The notes under the pieces were generated by a model. It ran no database searches. It was not told the DNA's origin and worked only from the letters and a program-made list of their open reading frames with translations. This document shows positions 52,440 to 60,388 of a stretch of 60,388 nucleotides of DNA, piece by piece. Location of the stretch: assembly GCA_020054865.1 (NCBI GenBank), contig JAIHAR010000009.1, forward strand, positions 1 to 60,388, written 5' to 3'. The translations under genes were made by a program, and so were the position numbers. Position 1 is the first letter of the stretch, and each line of letters opens with the position of its first letter. Origin of the DNA: Deferribacteraceae bacterium (GTDB taxonomy: Bacteria > Chrysiogenota > Deferribacteres > Deferribacterales > Deferrivibrionaceae).

Positions 52440-54216
52440 AATCAACAATATTGTTAAAAAATATAAGAAAAGGGTCGCATTAAACAATGTCTCATTAGAG
52501 ATAAAGGAAAAAACTCTAACCTGTATCGTTGGCCCTGATGGTGCTGGCAAATCCACACTTCTTAAAATAATGGCGGGCGTTTTGAAATTTGACTCAGGTA
52601 AAATGAAAATTTTTAATTATGAAATGAAAAAACTCTCCTATTTTGAAGAGCTAAAAGATAAAATAGCTTTTATGCCCCAGGGGCTTGGTTTAAACCTTTA
52701 TCAGAGATTAAGTATTGAGGAAAATGTTGATTTTTTCGCTGAACTTCATGAAGTTGACCCAAAAATAAGAAATGAAAGAAAATATGAACTTTTAAATGCA
52801 ACAGGACTTTACAAATTCAAAGACAGACAGGTCAACAAATTGTCAGGTGGAATGAAACAGAAACTTGGCATCTGCTGCTCACTTGTCCATTCACCAAAGG
52901 TCATCATACTTGATGAGCCAACAACCGGTGTCGACCCCATTTCAAGAAGGGAATTATACCGGCTTATTCATAAATTTATTTCTGAAGAAGGTGTTACCGC
53001 AATTGTCTCGACCTCATACATGGATGAAGCAGAACGAGGAGATTCAGTCTATATTATGCATGAAGGGAAAATAATTTACGATGATATTAGCAGCATTGAT
53101 GAAGATGAAGTATATTATGAATATAACAAACCTGACTTTATTGAATTTTATAATAATCTCGATGAAAACAATCACAAGTTTGTTATACTTGGAAGAAATT
53201 TTGTAAAATTTGCCCCCAAAAAGCCATACCCGGAAGATTTCAAAAAATTTAAGTTTGGTATCGAAGAGAATGCACTAAAAACCATTGGCACCCGAAAACT
53301 AAACCTTCAAATTAAACCTGCAAAAAGTATAGGGGATAAAATCCTTGAATTGAAAAATGTCACAAAAAAATTTGGCAACTTTTTTGCAGTTAAAAACGTA
53401 TCTTTCGATGTAAACAAAGGAGAAATAATCGGACTTCTTGGCCCAAACGGTGCGGGGAAGACAACGTTGATGAAAATTCTGCTTGGTCTTTATACTCCAA
53501 GCAGCGGAAGTTATAATTTTTTCATTGGGGATAATCTGTTAAAAGAGAAAATAGGCTATATGTCCCAAAAATTTTCCCTATACAGTGATTTGACAGTTAA
53601 AGAAAACCTTGTACTTAATGGAACTTTGAGAAAAATAAAAGGGAGCACCCTAAAAAATAAAATTGAAGAGCTTTACTATCTTGGAAACCTTGAAAATTAT
53701 AAAGCTGAAATAGTCGAAAAATTGCCACTTGGAATTAAACAACGACTTGCCCTTATGTGTGCCGTTATACATGAGCCTATGCTTGTTTTTCTTGATGAAC
53801 CCACATCGGGGGTTGACATAAGTGAAAGGGACGTTTTCTGGCAAATTATAAGGTATTTTTCCAACAACAAGAATACTACATTTATTGTTTCAACCCATTT
53901 TATGACAGAAGCAGACTTTTGTGACAAAATCTGTCTGATGAATAACGGAGAAATTGCTGAATTTGACTCGCCTGAAGCTTTAAGAGAAAAATTTAGAGCA
54001 AAATTTGGTACCCCCTATTCCACGCAGACAAAGACTCCTTACTCTCTGGAAGAAAAGATAAAAAATATGGGATTTAAAACGGATATATTTGGTACAAAAG
54101 TTAAAGTCTATACAAAAGACATCTCTCTGCTTGATACTCTAAACCTTAACTTTAAAGAAGAAATAATTACTATAGACGATATTTTTGTGGGTGCAACAGA
54201 AGATGCTACGACTTAA
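52426..54216 (+). CDS. ABC exporter ATPase with two nucleotide-binding domains (YbhF-like)
   Basis: A 596-residue fused double ATPase. First domain: GPDGAGKST, signature KLSGGMKQKLG, Walker B VIILDEPTTGVDP. Second domain from about 305: GPNGAGKTT, degenerate signature KLPLGIKQRLAL, Walker B LVFLDEPTSGVD. The Leu-Pro-Leu-Gly signature in the second half is normal for YbhF. It energises the two ABC-2 permeases encoded next. The C-terminal about 70 residues after the second domain may be a dimerisation extension. Confidence 0.93.
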   Translation: MNIIEINNIVKKYKKRVALNNVSLEIKEKTLTCIVGPDGAGKSTLLKIMAGVLKFDSGKMKIFNYEMKKLSYFEELKDKIAFMPQGLGLNLYQRLSIEENVDFFAELHEVDPKIRNERKYELLNATGLYKFKDRQVNKLSGGMKQKLGICCSLVHSPKVIILDEPTTGVDPISRRELYRLIHKFISEEGVTAIVSTSYMDEAERGDSVYIMHEGKIIYDDISSIDEDEVYYEYNKPDFIEFYNNLDENNHKFVILGRNFVKFAPKKPYPEDFKKFKFGIEENALKTIGTRKLNLQIKPAKSIGDKILELKNVTKKFGNFFAVKNVSFDVNKGEIIGLLGPNGAGKTTLMKILLGLYTPSSGSYNFFIGDNLLKEKIGYMSQKFSLYSDLTVKENLVLNGTLRKIKGSTLKNKIEELYYLGNLENYKAEIVEKLPLGIKQRLALMCAVIHEPMLVFLDEPTSGVDISERDVFWQIIRYFSNNKNTTFIVSTHFMTEADFCDKICLMNNGEIAEFDSPEALREKFRAKFGTPYSTQTKTPYSLEEKIKNMGFKTDIFGTKVKVYTKDISLLDTLNLNFKEEIITIDDIFVGATEDATT

Positions 54217-55321
54217 AAAAATTAAAGCAATTTATAAAAAAGAATTTAAAGAGCTTAAGAGGGATAAAATTTCAAGAATAATGGTATTTATGATGCCAAT
54301 TATGATAATGATAGTATTTGGCTACGGTATGGCACTTGACGTGGAAAAAATACCTTTTGTAATACTTGATGAGGATAATTCTGTATTAAGTCGTGAGCTC
54401 GCATACAAATTCATAGAAAATACAAGGTATTACAGACTAATCGGTGCGGTCTCGAGTCAAAAAGAGGGGCTTAAGCTAATAGACAAAGGTAAAATCAGAA
54501 TGATGATTGTAATCCCTTACGGTTTTGAAAAAAGATTAAAATCAAACAAACCTGTAAATGTACAGATTTTTGAAGATGGAATTTTCCCTTACAGAGCCTC
54601 AGTATCAGTGAGCTACTCAAACATAATAGCCAATAATTTCAATATCGACCTCTTATCTGCAAACGGCAACAAAAATCAGGGAATTGATATCAGAACAAGA
54701 TATTGGTTTAATGAAGATATAAGGCAGAAAAATGTTACTGCATCAGGTGTCCTTCTAATAGCCTTATTCATCGGGCCCGCCATTTTCTCATCTTTACTTA
54801 TTGTAAAAGAAAAGGAGTACGGCTCTATTTACAACATATACACATCGTCAATAAACAAAGCAGAGTTTATAATTGCCAAGCAATTATTCGCAATGTCAAT
54901 CTTCTTTGTAAATTTCTTTATACTTTTTGCCATGACAATATTATTATTCAACGTTCCATTTAAAGGAAGTTTTATTCTTTTCCTATTGGCAGCAATAATA
55001 TATCTGCTCGTTTCTACATCCCTTGGTATCCTCATCTCAACATTTGTTATGACACAGGTTACAGCTGTAGTCGGGACTGCAATAATTTGTATTATCCCTT
55101 CAATACTTTATTCAGGTTACATAACACCGGTAAGCTCAATGACCAATGAGGCATATTTTATAGCCCATATATTCCCAAATTATTACTTTTTTAATCTGAT
55201 AAAGATGAGTTATCTGAAAGGTCTGTCATTAATCAGCTATATAAAAAATATAGCTATTTTGCTGGTATTTTACCTGATTTTTATCTCAGTTGCAATTTAT
55301 AGGTTCAGGAAATACGAATGA
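54203..55321 (+). CDS. ABC-2 type permease (YbhS-like)
   Basis: A 372-residue inner-membrane permease: one N-terminal helix (about 20-40), a large extracytoplasmic domain of about 140 residues (FVILDEDNSVLSRELAYKFI), then five helices typical of ABC-2 (ASGVLLIALFIGPAIFSSLL, IVKEKEYGSIYNIYTS). The ATG at 54203 is chosen; the only more upstream start is a TTG without a ribosome binding site. It overlaps the ATPase gene by 14 bases and the second permease by 4. Confidence 0.9.
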   Translation: MLRLKKIKAIYKKEFKELKRDKISRIMVFMMPIMIMIVFGYGMALDVEKIPFVILDEDNSVLSRELAYKFIENTRYYRLIGAVSSQKEGLKLIDKGKIRMMIVIPYGFEKRLKSNKPVNVQIFEDGIFPYRASVSVSYSNIIANNFNIDLLSANGNKNQGIDIRTRYWFNEDIRQKNVTASGVLLIALFIGPAIFSSLLIVKEKEYGSIYNIYTSSINKAEFIIAKQLFAMSIFFVNFFILFAMTILLFNVPFKGSFILFLLAAIIYLLVSTSLGILISTFVMTQVTAVVGTAIICIIPSILYSGYITPVSSMTNEAYFIAHIFPNYYFFNLIKMSYLKGLSLISYIKNIAILLVFYLIFISVAIYRFRKYE

Positions 55322-56427
55322 TTTACAGAATAGTTGTTTTGATAATTAAAGAGCTGATACAGTTTTTCAGAGATAAAGGACTTTTGCTCTTTGTAATCTA
55401 CCTTTTTACCGGCGATATGTACATTGCCGCAAACGGAATTGATCTTACTTTAAAAAATGCAAAATTTTATGTAATAGATGAAGATAATTCTTTTCTATCA
55501 AGAGAACTCATTTCAAAATTTCAGAAACCCACTTTTGAATTTTCAGGATATTTAAGTTCTGTCAGTATGGCAGAAAAATACCTTTTTGAAGACAAATGTG
55601 TTGGTATCATCGTCATCCCTGAGGACTTCAGCAAAAATATCAAAAACAAAACCCAAACCCAAATAGGTATTATAGTAAATGGTACCGAAACATCAACAAG
55701 CTACCTGTTTTCAGGCTATGTATCTGTAATCATATCAAAATTTTCCATAGAAAATTCATTTAATATCGAAACTAAAAATCTGCCAATTGTAAATTTAAGA
55801 CAGAGAATATTATACAATAATAATATGGATTCACATATATTTATGACCATTACAGAACTTTTCAGTGTAATAACATTGTTGATTCTCATTCTTCCGGCCT
55901 CAGCAATAATAAAAGAAAAAGAAAATGGAAACATTGAAATGCTTCTTGTCTCACCGGTAAATATATCAGAATTCATGGTAGCCAAGGTGATAGCAATGAA
56001 TATAATTATCATCCTGGGTGTGATAACCACTACGATAATCATCATAAAAGGGGTTTTGAAAGTCCCTTTCAACGGCAGCTTTATATTATTTATCCTTTTG
56101 ACAGCCATATATGTATTTACGTCATCGGGAATATCCATGTTTATTGCATCTGTTGCAAGCAATATGCTTCAGGTTTCACAGATTACAATTATGTTGCTCC
56201 TTCCTATACTTTATCTTTCGGGCTCCTGGGCCCCTATCGAAAGCATGCCTTATATCTTTCAAAAACTAACATACCTTTCCCCCTTAAAATATTATCTTGA
56301 AGGTTCATTTACAATCATTTTGAAAGGATTAGGGTTGTCCTATGTTTATAAGCATTTCCTTGGTACTTTCATATTAGGGATTCCTGTATTTTTAGCCGGA
56401 GTATACTTTTTGAAAAAGAAAATTTAA
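55318..56427 (+). CDS. ABC-2 type permease (YbhR-like)
   Basis: A 369-residue permease with the same plan as its neighbour (N-terminal helix, extracytoplasmic domain with YVIDEDNSFLSRELISKF, then helices with IIKEKENGNIEMLLVSPVNI). The two permeases form a heterodimer with the double ATPase. The operon of four genes matches YbhG-F-S-R, exporters of cationic or amphiphilic drugs in E. coli; the natural substrate is unknown. It is the last gene before a convergent pair. Confidence 0.9.
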   Translation: MIYRIVVLIIKELIQFFRDKGLLLFVIYLFTGDMYIAANGIDLTLKNAKFYVIDEDNSFLSRELISKFQKPTFEFSGYLSSVSMAEKYLFEDKCVGIIVIPEDFSKNIKNKTQTQIGIIVNGTETSTSYLFSGYVSVIISKFSIENSFNIETKNLPIVNLRQRILYNNNMDSHIFMTITELFSVITLLILILPASAIIKEKENGNIEMLLVSPVNISEFMVAKVIAMNIIIILGVITTTIIIIKGVLKVPFNGSFILFILLTAIYVFTSSGISMFIASVASNMLQVSQITIMLLLPILYLSGSWAPIESMPYIFQKLTYLSPLKYYLEGSFTIILKGLGLSYVYKHFLGTFILGIPVFLAGVYFLKKKI

Positions 56428-56689
56428 ATTAAAATTAATCCAAACAAACTCTTGTGTTTGATTAAATTTTAATCAACCCAAAAAATATCATTAAAAACTA
56501 AAGCCATACATGTGGAAAAGTTGTAAATAGAAAAATTAGGCAAAATATCTTTATATCCCAATAAATTATAAAAATTATCCAATAATTTTAAAAAATAATC
56601 AAGAAACTTTCAACAATTATCAAAAATATGTCGAGTAAAATAATTTGTGTTAATAATGTTAAATCGTATAACACAGTCATTGAATAAAA
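56428..56689. other. AT-rich gap between convergent genes, with a palindrome
   Basis: No gene is visible. TTGATTAAATTTTAATCAA (56458-56476) is a perfect 19-base palindrome, preceded by CAAAC...GTTTG (about 56441-56460). There is no G/C-rich stem with a T run, so it is not a typical terminator. The rest is very AT-rich. Confidence 0.5.
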
Positions 56690-57097
56690 TTATCTACCGT
56701 TGCACTTTTCACATATCCCGTTAAACAAAAGTGAAACTGACACCTGCTTAAAGTCATCAAACCTGTAAGACAAAGAATTTTCATCAAGATTTTTACAAAA
56801 ATAAGTATCGCACCTGCTGCAGTGCAAATGTGCGTGTACCCCTTCTGTTTCATAAACAGGACAGTACATTGACTCTCCATTTTCATTGACAAACTTTCTT
56901 ACTAAATTTTTGGAAACAAATTCATCCATTATTCTGTAAACAGTAGACTTATTAATATTAGTAAATTTTGAAAGATAATGTATTATTTCCACTGCTGATA
57001 CAGGCCCGGAAGCCTTAATTAGAAATTCCAACAACTGTTTTTTATTTTTTGTTATTCTTATATTTTTATTATGTAGCAATTTTTTCAGACTTTCCAT
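56690..57097 (-). CDS. zur: Fur-family zinc uptake regulator
   Basis: A 135-residue Fur-family repressor. The winged helix (KNIRITKNKKQLLEFLIKAS, KSTVYRIMDEF) precedes the metal-binding part EGVHAHLHCSRC and the C-terminal CEKC. Position as the last gene of a zinc importer operon marks it as Zur rather than Fur. It starts 29 bases inside znuB. The palindrome upstream of znuA is its likely binding site, which makes the operon self-limiting. Confidence 0.88.
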   Translation of the reverse strand: MESLKKLLHNKNIRITKNKKQLLEFLIKASGPVSAVEIIHYLSKFTNINKSTVYRIMDEFVSKNLVRKFVNENGESMYCPVYETEGVHAHLHCSRCDTYFCKNLDENSLSYRFDDFKQVSVSLLFNGICEKCNGR

Positions 57098-57899
57098 TTT
57101 TTATTCCCAAAAACATTTTTTCAACAACAAACCATATTCCGGCAATGATAATTATAGATGCCCCGGAAGTAGTATTAAAATAAAATGAAAAAATAAGACC
57201 TGAAATTCCAAAGCATATTGTATAAACACATGATAACAAAATCATCCCCATCAAAGTGTTAGTCTTGCCTTCAGACAGATACTGTGGGATAGTCAAAAAT
57301 GCAATTACCAAAATAATACCAACAATTTTAATCAGTATAACAATAGAAACAGCTGAAAGAATAATTATCAATGTATGGATAGCCACAATATTAACACCTT
57401 TTACAAACGCAAACTCTCTGTCATATGAAAACAAAACAAGCTGGCGGTAAAATGCGAATAAAAACAATATTGAAATAACACTTAAAACTACCACCATCAA
57501 AATATCGTTAGATGACACGGCCAGCAGACTCCCAAAAAGATAACTCATTAAATCTGCTTTGTATCCCGGAGTAAAGTCAATAAGTATAATCCCCAACGCC
57601 ATTCCCAAAGCCCAAAATATCCCTATAACACTGTCTATTCTGCTTGTCTTTTTTGCCGTATAAATACCAATTGCTGAAGAGCTAACAATGGAAAATGCAA
57701 GAGTTATCGGCAAAACAGGCTGAGCCAGAAAAAAAGCAAGACCTACACCACCATATGCTGCATGGGCAACAGCACCAGCAAGGAATACCATTCTATTTAT
57801 AACAATCAATGCCCCTGCCACCGCACACACAATACTTGCAAAAAGTAAGATATAAACAGCGTTTAAAAAAAAGTCGTAATTCAACAACTCAAGCATCAT
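57069..57899 (-). CDS. znuB: Zinc ABC transporter permease
   Basis: A 276-residue permease of the ABC-3 (metal) family, with about eight helices. Family features are VNRMVFLAGAVAHAAYGGVG, LGIILIDFTPGYKADLMSYL and LIKIVGIILVIAFLTIPQ. It imports zinc (or manganese) with ZnuA and ZnuC. It overlaps znuC by 4 bases and zur by 29. Confidence 0.93.
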   Translation of the reverse strand: MMLELLNYDFFLNAVYILLFASIVCAVAGALIVINRMVFLAGAVAHAAYGGVGLAFFLAQPVLPITLAFSIVSSSAIGIYTAKKTSRIDSVIGIFWALGMALGIILIDFTPGYKADLMSYLFGSLLAVSSNDILMVVVLSVISILFLFAFYRQLVLFSYDREFAFVKGVNIVAIHTLIIILSAVSIVILIKIVGIILVIAFLTIPQYLSEGKTNTLMGMILLSCVYTICFGISGLIFSFYFNTTSGASIIIIAGIWFVVEKMFLGIKNGKSEKIAT

Positions 57900-58696
57900 A
57901 TTCTTCCTTTATAATGGCAGCAATTTTCCCCTTCACACTTTGTAAGGTGCTTTATCTCTTCAGCTACATATGCTCCCATTGAGCAATAATGTTCATCGTG
58001 AATACCGTACATAATTTCCATCATCTCTTTTGTTAATTCAGGTTTGTCATTATACAAAAGATACTTGTTCACACATGCAACACTGTTGATTTTAGTGGCA
58101 AGAAGATTAAGGTTATGCGTTACCATAATAATTGTTTTTTCTCTGTTGATTTCTTCCAGCGTTGTAAAAAAGCAAAAACTGCCATACGGGTCAATATTGG
58201 ATGTTGGTTCATCCAGAATTAAAAGCTCTGGTGATGAAATCAATGCCCTTGCAAGATAAACTCTTTGAACCTGCCCACCGGACAACTCACTCATCTTTTT
58301 ATCTTTAAATTTATCCATTTCTACCCTTGAAAGTACATATTCAGCCTTTTTTATTTCATTTTTGGTATACCGAATTTTAAAAAATCCGCTTTTCAATCCT
58401 GTCAATACGCACTCAAGAACGGTAAGCGGCATATCATTTACATTGTTCATCTTTTGTGGAACATAGCCTATTTTATCAAGCACATTTTCAGGGCTTGTCC
58501 CAAAAACTTTTACTTCACCTTTTGCAGGTTTCAGTATCCCAAGCAACATTTTCACAAGGGTTGTTTTTCCACCCCCATTTGGTCCTACTATCATTAAAAA
58601 GTCTTTTTCCTTTACTTTCAAATTGACATTTTCAAGAACAAAATCGCCATTATAGGAAAAATACACGCCTGAAACGCTTACTATTTCTTCATTCAT
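57896..58696 (-). CDS. znuC: Zinc ABC transporter ATP-binding protein
   Basis: A 266-residue ATPase. Walker A GPNGGGKTT, signature ELSGGQVQRV, Walker B LLILDEPTSNIDP and VTHNL are intact. The tail has Cys and His residues (HDEHYCSMGAYVAEE, LTKCEGENCCHY), as in some ZnuC proteins, which may sense or bind zinc. The start at 58696 (ATGAATG over the znuA stop) is preferred over one four codons upstream. Confidence 0.93.
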   Translation of the reverse strand: MNEEIVSVSGVYFSYNGDFVLENVNLKVKEKDFLMIVGPNGGGKTTLVKMLLGILKPAKGEVKVFGTSPENVLDKIGYVPQKMNNVNDMPLTVLECVLTGLKSGFFKIRYTKNEIKKAEYVLSRVEMDKFKDKKMSELSGGQVQRVYLARALISSPELLILDEPTSNIDPYGSFCFFTTLEEINREKTIIMVTHNLNLLATKINSVACVNKYLLYNDKPELTKEMMEIMYGIHDEHYCSMGAYVAEEIKHLTKCEGENCCHYKGRI

Positions 58697-59561
58697 TCTT
58701 ACCACCACAGGATTTTATAAATGATTCTTTTATTTTGTAAAACTCATCAAGGATATTGTAGCTTAAAGGGTTTATTGTAATCTTTTCCACTTTCAACTGT
58801 TTTGAAATAGTTTCTGAAATTTTACTATTTATCTGTGGCTGAACAAACATAACCTTAATATTTTCCCTTTTAACCATATCAATTATACTTTTTAAGTGCT
58901 TGATTGAAGGCTCACCACCCTCATCTTCTATTGCTATTTGATGTAGATGGAAATCATCGGCAAAATATCCCCAAGACGGGTGAAAAACAAGGAATTTTTT
59001 GTTGTCACAATTTGTAAATATTGAGTCAAATTCCCCAATAATTTTGTCAATCTCCTTTATAAATTGTTCATAGCGCAACTTATAATAATTTAAGTTTTTG
59101 CTGTCCTCGTTGCTCAAAAAATTTAAAATATTTTTTGCCATAATTTTCATATTTTTCAAGCCCGTCCATATATGAGGGTCATACATACCATGCTCATGTT
59201 CAGCATTATTTTCATGATGACTTTCATGATCGTCGAATTTTCTTTTCCGGATAGTATTGTCAATATTTACAATTTTTATTTTTTTATTAACACTTATCAG
59301 TTTATCAAGCCATACCCCGTCAAAATTATCACCGATTGATAAATAATACTTTGCCTTTGCAAACATTTTCATATCATCAGGTTTTGGCTCGTAAGTGTGT
59401 GGGTCAAAATTTTCAGGCACAAGTGCTTTTACTTCAAAATTGTTACCTGCAATCTGCTCAGCTATGAATTTAACAGGCAAGATACTTACAAATATTATAT
59501 CTTTTGCATATGCCTTAGAGCAAATCGTAATCATTATAAGTAAAATAACAAACCTTTTCAT
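58689..59561 (-). CDS. znuA: Zinc-binding protein ZnuA
   Basis: A 290-residue periplasmic receptor of cluster A-I. Signal peptide MKRFVILLIMITICSKAYA; metal ligands His55 (FDPHTYEP), His130 (YDPHIWTG) and a His in LVFHPSWGYFADDF. The His/Asp-rich loop 110-125 (DDHESHHENNAEHEHG) between them is typical of zinc, not manganese, receptors. The ATG at 59561 follows GGAGGGTTTCT. First gene of znuA-znuC-znuB-zur, with the operator directly upstream. Confidence 0.94.
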   Translation of the reverse strand: MKRFVILLIMITICSKAYAKDIIFVSILPVKFIAEQIAGNNFEVKALVPENFDPHTYEPKPDDMKMFAKAKYYLSIGDNFDGVWLDKLISVNKKIKIVNIDNTIRKRKFDDHESHHENNAEHEHGMYDPHIWTGLKNMKIMAKNILNFLSNEDSKNLNYYKLRYEQFIKEIDKIIGEFDSIFTNCDNKKFLVFHPSWGYFADDFHLHQIAIEDEGGEPSIKHLKSIIDMVKRENIKVMFVQPQINSKISETISKQLKVEKITINPLSYNILDEFYKIKESFIKSCGGKNE

Positions 59562-59572
59562 AGAAACCCTCC

Positions 59573-59622
59573 TTATGCAACTCAGTTGCATAAATACTAC
59601 AACATTCTATAAAATAAAGCAA
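59573..59622 (-). promoter_or_regulatory. znu promoter with overlapping Zur-type palindrome
   Basis: On the minus strand TTGCTT (59622-59617), 17 bases and TAGTAT (59599-59594) form the promoter. Directly after the -10, perfect nine-base arms TTATGCAAC and GTTGCATAA with a three-base centre (59573-59593) cover the expected transcription start and touch the ribosome binding site. A Fur-family protein bound here would block transcription; Zur, encoded at the end of the operon, is the natural candidate. Confidence 0.75.
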
Positions 59623-59670
59623 TAATTTTTTAAGTCCAGACACAAAAATGACATTTAGATAAATATCAAA

Positions 59671-60132
59671 TCATAAATTTCTTAAAAGGTTATTTTCCGA
59701 TAGAATTTCCAATAACAGGACAGCACAGAAAGAAGTTATCTGAGGGCAATGTTTGAACTTGCCAATGCCAAATATCATTTCACTCCTTTTTGTCAATGAT
59801 TTGCAGCACGTAGTCTTATATTTTTCTTTAAATCTCTCTATGAATAATTTACCTGCTTTCTGAGATTGTTGTTTATCCTCATATACATTTAAACGCCCGG
59901 TAAATCTCCCTAATATCAGTATTGATGCAGAAACTGCCCCACATATGCACCCCTGACCACCTATACCTTCTCCCAATATTGCCATGCTTTTTTTAAAATC
60001 ATCAGAAAACCTTACCCCTGTTACGTCTTCAAAAGCTTTTACAACGGCCTCCGAGCAGTAATAGCCCTCTTTAAAATATGACTCGGCTTTAATTCTTAAC
60101 TTTTCAATTTCTATACTTTTAACATCAATCAT
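59671..60132 (-). CDS. C_GCAxxG_C_C family protein
   Basis: A 153-residue protein of the C_GCAxxG_C_C family, with the key GQGCICGAVSASILILG and scattered conserved cysteines (YYCSEAVVKAF, TTCCKSL, KHCPQ, SFCA). Members are presumed redox- or metal-related, often linked with anaerobes; the function is unknown. The end is cysteine-poor (LLLEILSENNLLRNL). It overlaps the thioesterase gene by 8 bases. Confidence 0.85.
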   Translation of the reverse strand: MIDVKSIEIEKLRIKAESYFKEGYYCSEAVVKAFEDVTGVRFSDDFKKSMAILGEGIGGQGCICGAVSASILILGRFTGRLNVYEDKQQSQKAGKLFIERFKEKYKTTCCKSLTKRSEMIFGIGKFKHCPQITSFCAVLLLEILSENNLLRNL

Positions 60133-60388
60133 TGTTAACCTTCATATTTTCAAACTTTTCTTTGAGAATATCAGGCACTTCACAGCTTTTTCCCTTTGCA
60201 GCATCAAAGCAAGCAAGGGTCGTTTTCGCTTCGGCATAAACAACACCTTCACCATTATGCAAAACATAACTTCCTTCAAATCTTGTTTTTGAAATCTGGT
60301 AAAAGTTCATATCAATTATTAATTTGTCTTCAAGAGAAACAGGCCTTTTGTAGCTACATTCCACATTTGTTATGAGAAGAAATATATT
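60125..60388 (-). CDS. 4HBT-type acyl-CoA thioesterase, cut by the window edge
   Basis: The C-terminal part of a hot-dog-fold thioesterase (ECSYKRPVSLEDKLIIDMNF, SYVLHNGEGVVYAEAKTTLA, CFDAAKGKSCEVPD). The frame stays open to the edge (LLITNVECSYKRP), and the missing N-terminus would hold the catalytic Asp, so a GTG start at 60364 is not the real one. It probably hydrolyses a short or aromatic acyl-CoA. Confidence 0.8.
   Translation of the reverse strand, partial: NIFLLITNVECSYKRPVSLEDKLIIDMNFYQISKTRFEGSYVLHNGEGVVYAEAKTTLACFDAAKGKSCEVPDILKEKFENMKVNND

Noticed and set aside
54185-54202. TTG start for the first ABC-2 permease
   Set aside because: No ribosome binding site for it; the ATG at 54203 gives a normal N-terminus and a 14-base overlap like the other junctions of the operon.
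55716-56162. 148-codon minus-strand frame inside the second ABC-2 permease
   Set aside because: Antisense shadow of a hydrophobic gene; no start signals.

Overview
The window is a 60 kb stretch of an AT-rich chromosome from a Gram-negative, probably anaerobic or microaerophilic, cytochrome-respiring bacterium. LptD, RND efflux genes and several lipoproteins show an outer membrane. A 9- to 10-heme cytochrome c, a clostridial-type 2[4Fe-4S] ferredoxin, rubredoxin plus flavodiiron protein, and rubrerythrin show anaerobic respiration with oxygen and peroxide defence. UbiA and UbiX homologues beside haem genes fit quinone-linked respiration. The mix resembles Deferribacterota (Deferribacter, Flexistipes or Calditerrivibrio type), but this is an inference from gene content, not from a marker phylogeny. 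Most of the window is ordinary, tightly packed core genome; the accessory part is 1-7000.

Layout. 1-392: a truncated unknown reading frame and a decayed stretch. 393-5666: a NtrB/NtrC-like two-component system followed by a sigma-54 promoter with tandem palindromic upstream sites and a secreted multihaem cytochrome; this looks like a complete, self-contained regulatory module. 5690-6674: a scar made of two oppositely oriented IS256-family fragments, the start of a probable tyrosine integrase, and a repeat-rich segment that ends at a tRNA-Gly gene, most simply a decayed tRNA-integrated island. 6675-6953: divergent tRNA-Gly and tRNA-Cys. 7023-8554: a frameshifted PAS-GGDEF-EAL gene. 8557-10180: PerR-like regulator divergent from a bacterioferritin-like gene and rubrerythrin. 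10267-16804: a TolC/AcrA/AcrB-type efflux operon ending in rarD. 16790-20109: cardiolipin synthase, a radical SAM protein and a secreted prolyl isomerase.

20179-27873 (minus strand): pstSCAB with a four-unit PhoB/PhoP-like box and a terminator between pstS and pstC; upstream of it an amino-acid ABC transporter (two permeases and a binding protein, no ATPase), a Nudix hydrolase and a possible Sm-like protein. 28027-33789 (plus): ferredoxin, cysE, an IscR-like Rrf2 regulator, cysteine desulfurase, an MFS protein, an orphan 82-residue protein, endonuclease III, an Lrp regulator and a glycosyltransferase. 33807-38526: HD-GYP protein, tRNA-Val, a methyltransferase, a small cytochrome with a CX3CH haem motif, and a minus-strand cluster of four poorly known genes (lipoprotein, HDOD, acidic coiled coil, zinc ribbon/membrane). 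38544-41945 (minus): hemE, hemH, ubiA, ubiX. 42135-49690: DUF134 protein, then accD, folC, lptD, an epimerase, a FlgT-like secreted protein and a DHH phosphoesterase.

49687-51191: rubredoxin and flavodiiron protein under a perfect consensus sigma-70-type promoter, a likely oxygen-reducing pair. 51267-56427: a YbhGFSR-type ABC exporter operon. 56690-59622 (minus): znuA-znuC-znuB-zur with a perfect palindrome over the start of transcription, a zinc-uptake operon that carries its own repressor. The window ends in a C_GCAxxG_C_C family protein and a thioesterase gene that runs off the edge.

The best candidates for something new are the sigma-54-controlled multihaem cytochrome with an expanded CX8CH motif, the CX3CH cytochrome, and the conserved-looking but unassigned gene set at 36400-38526.
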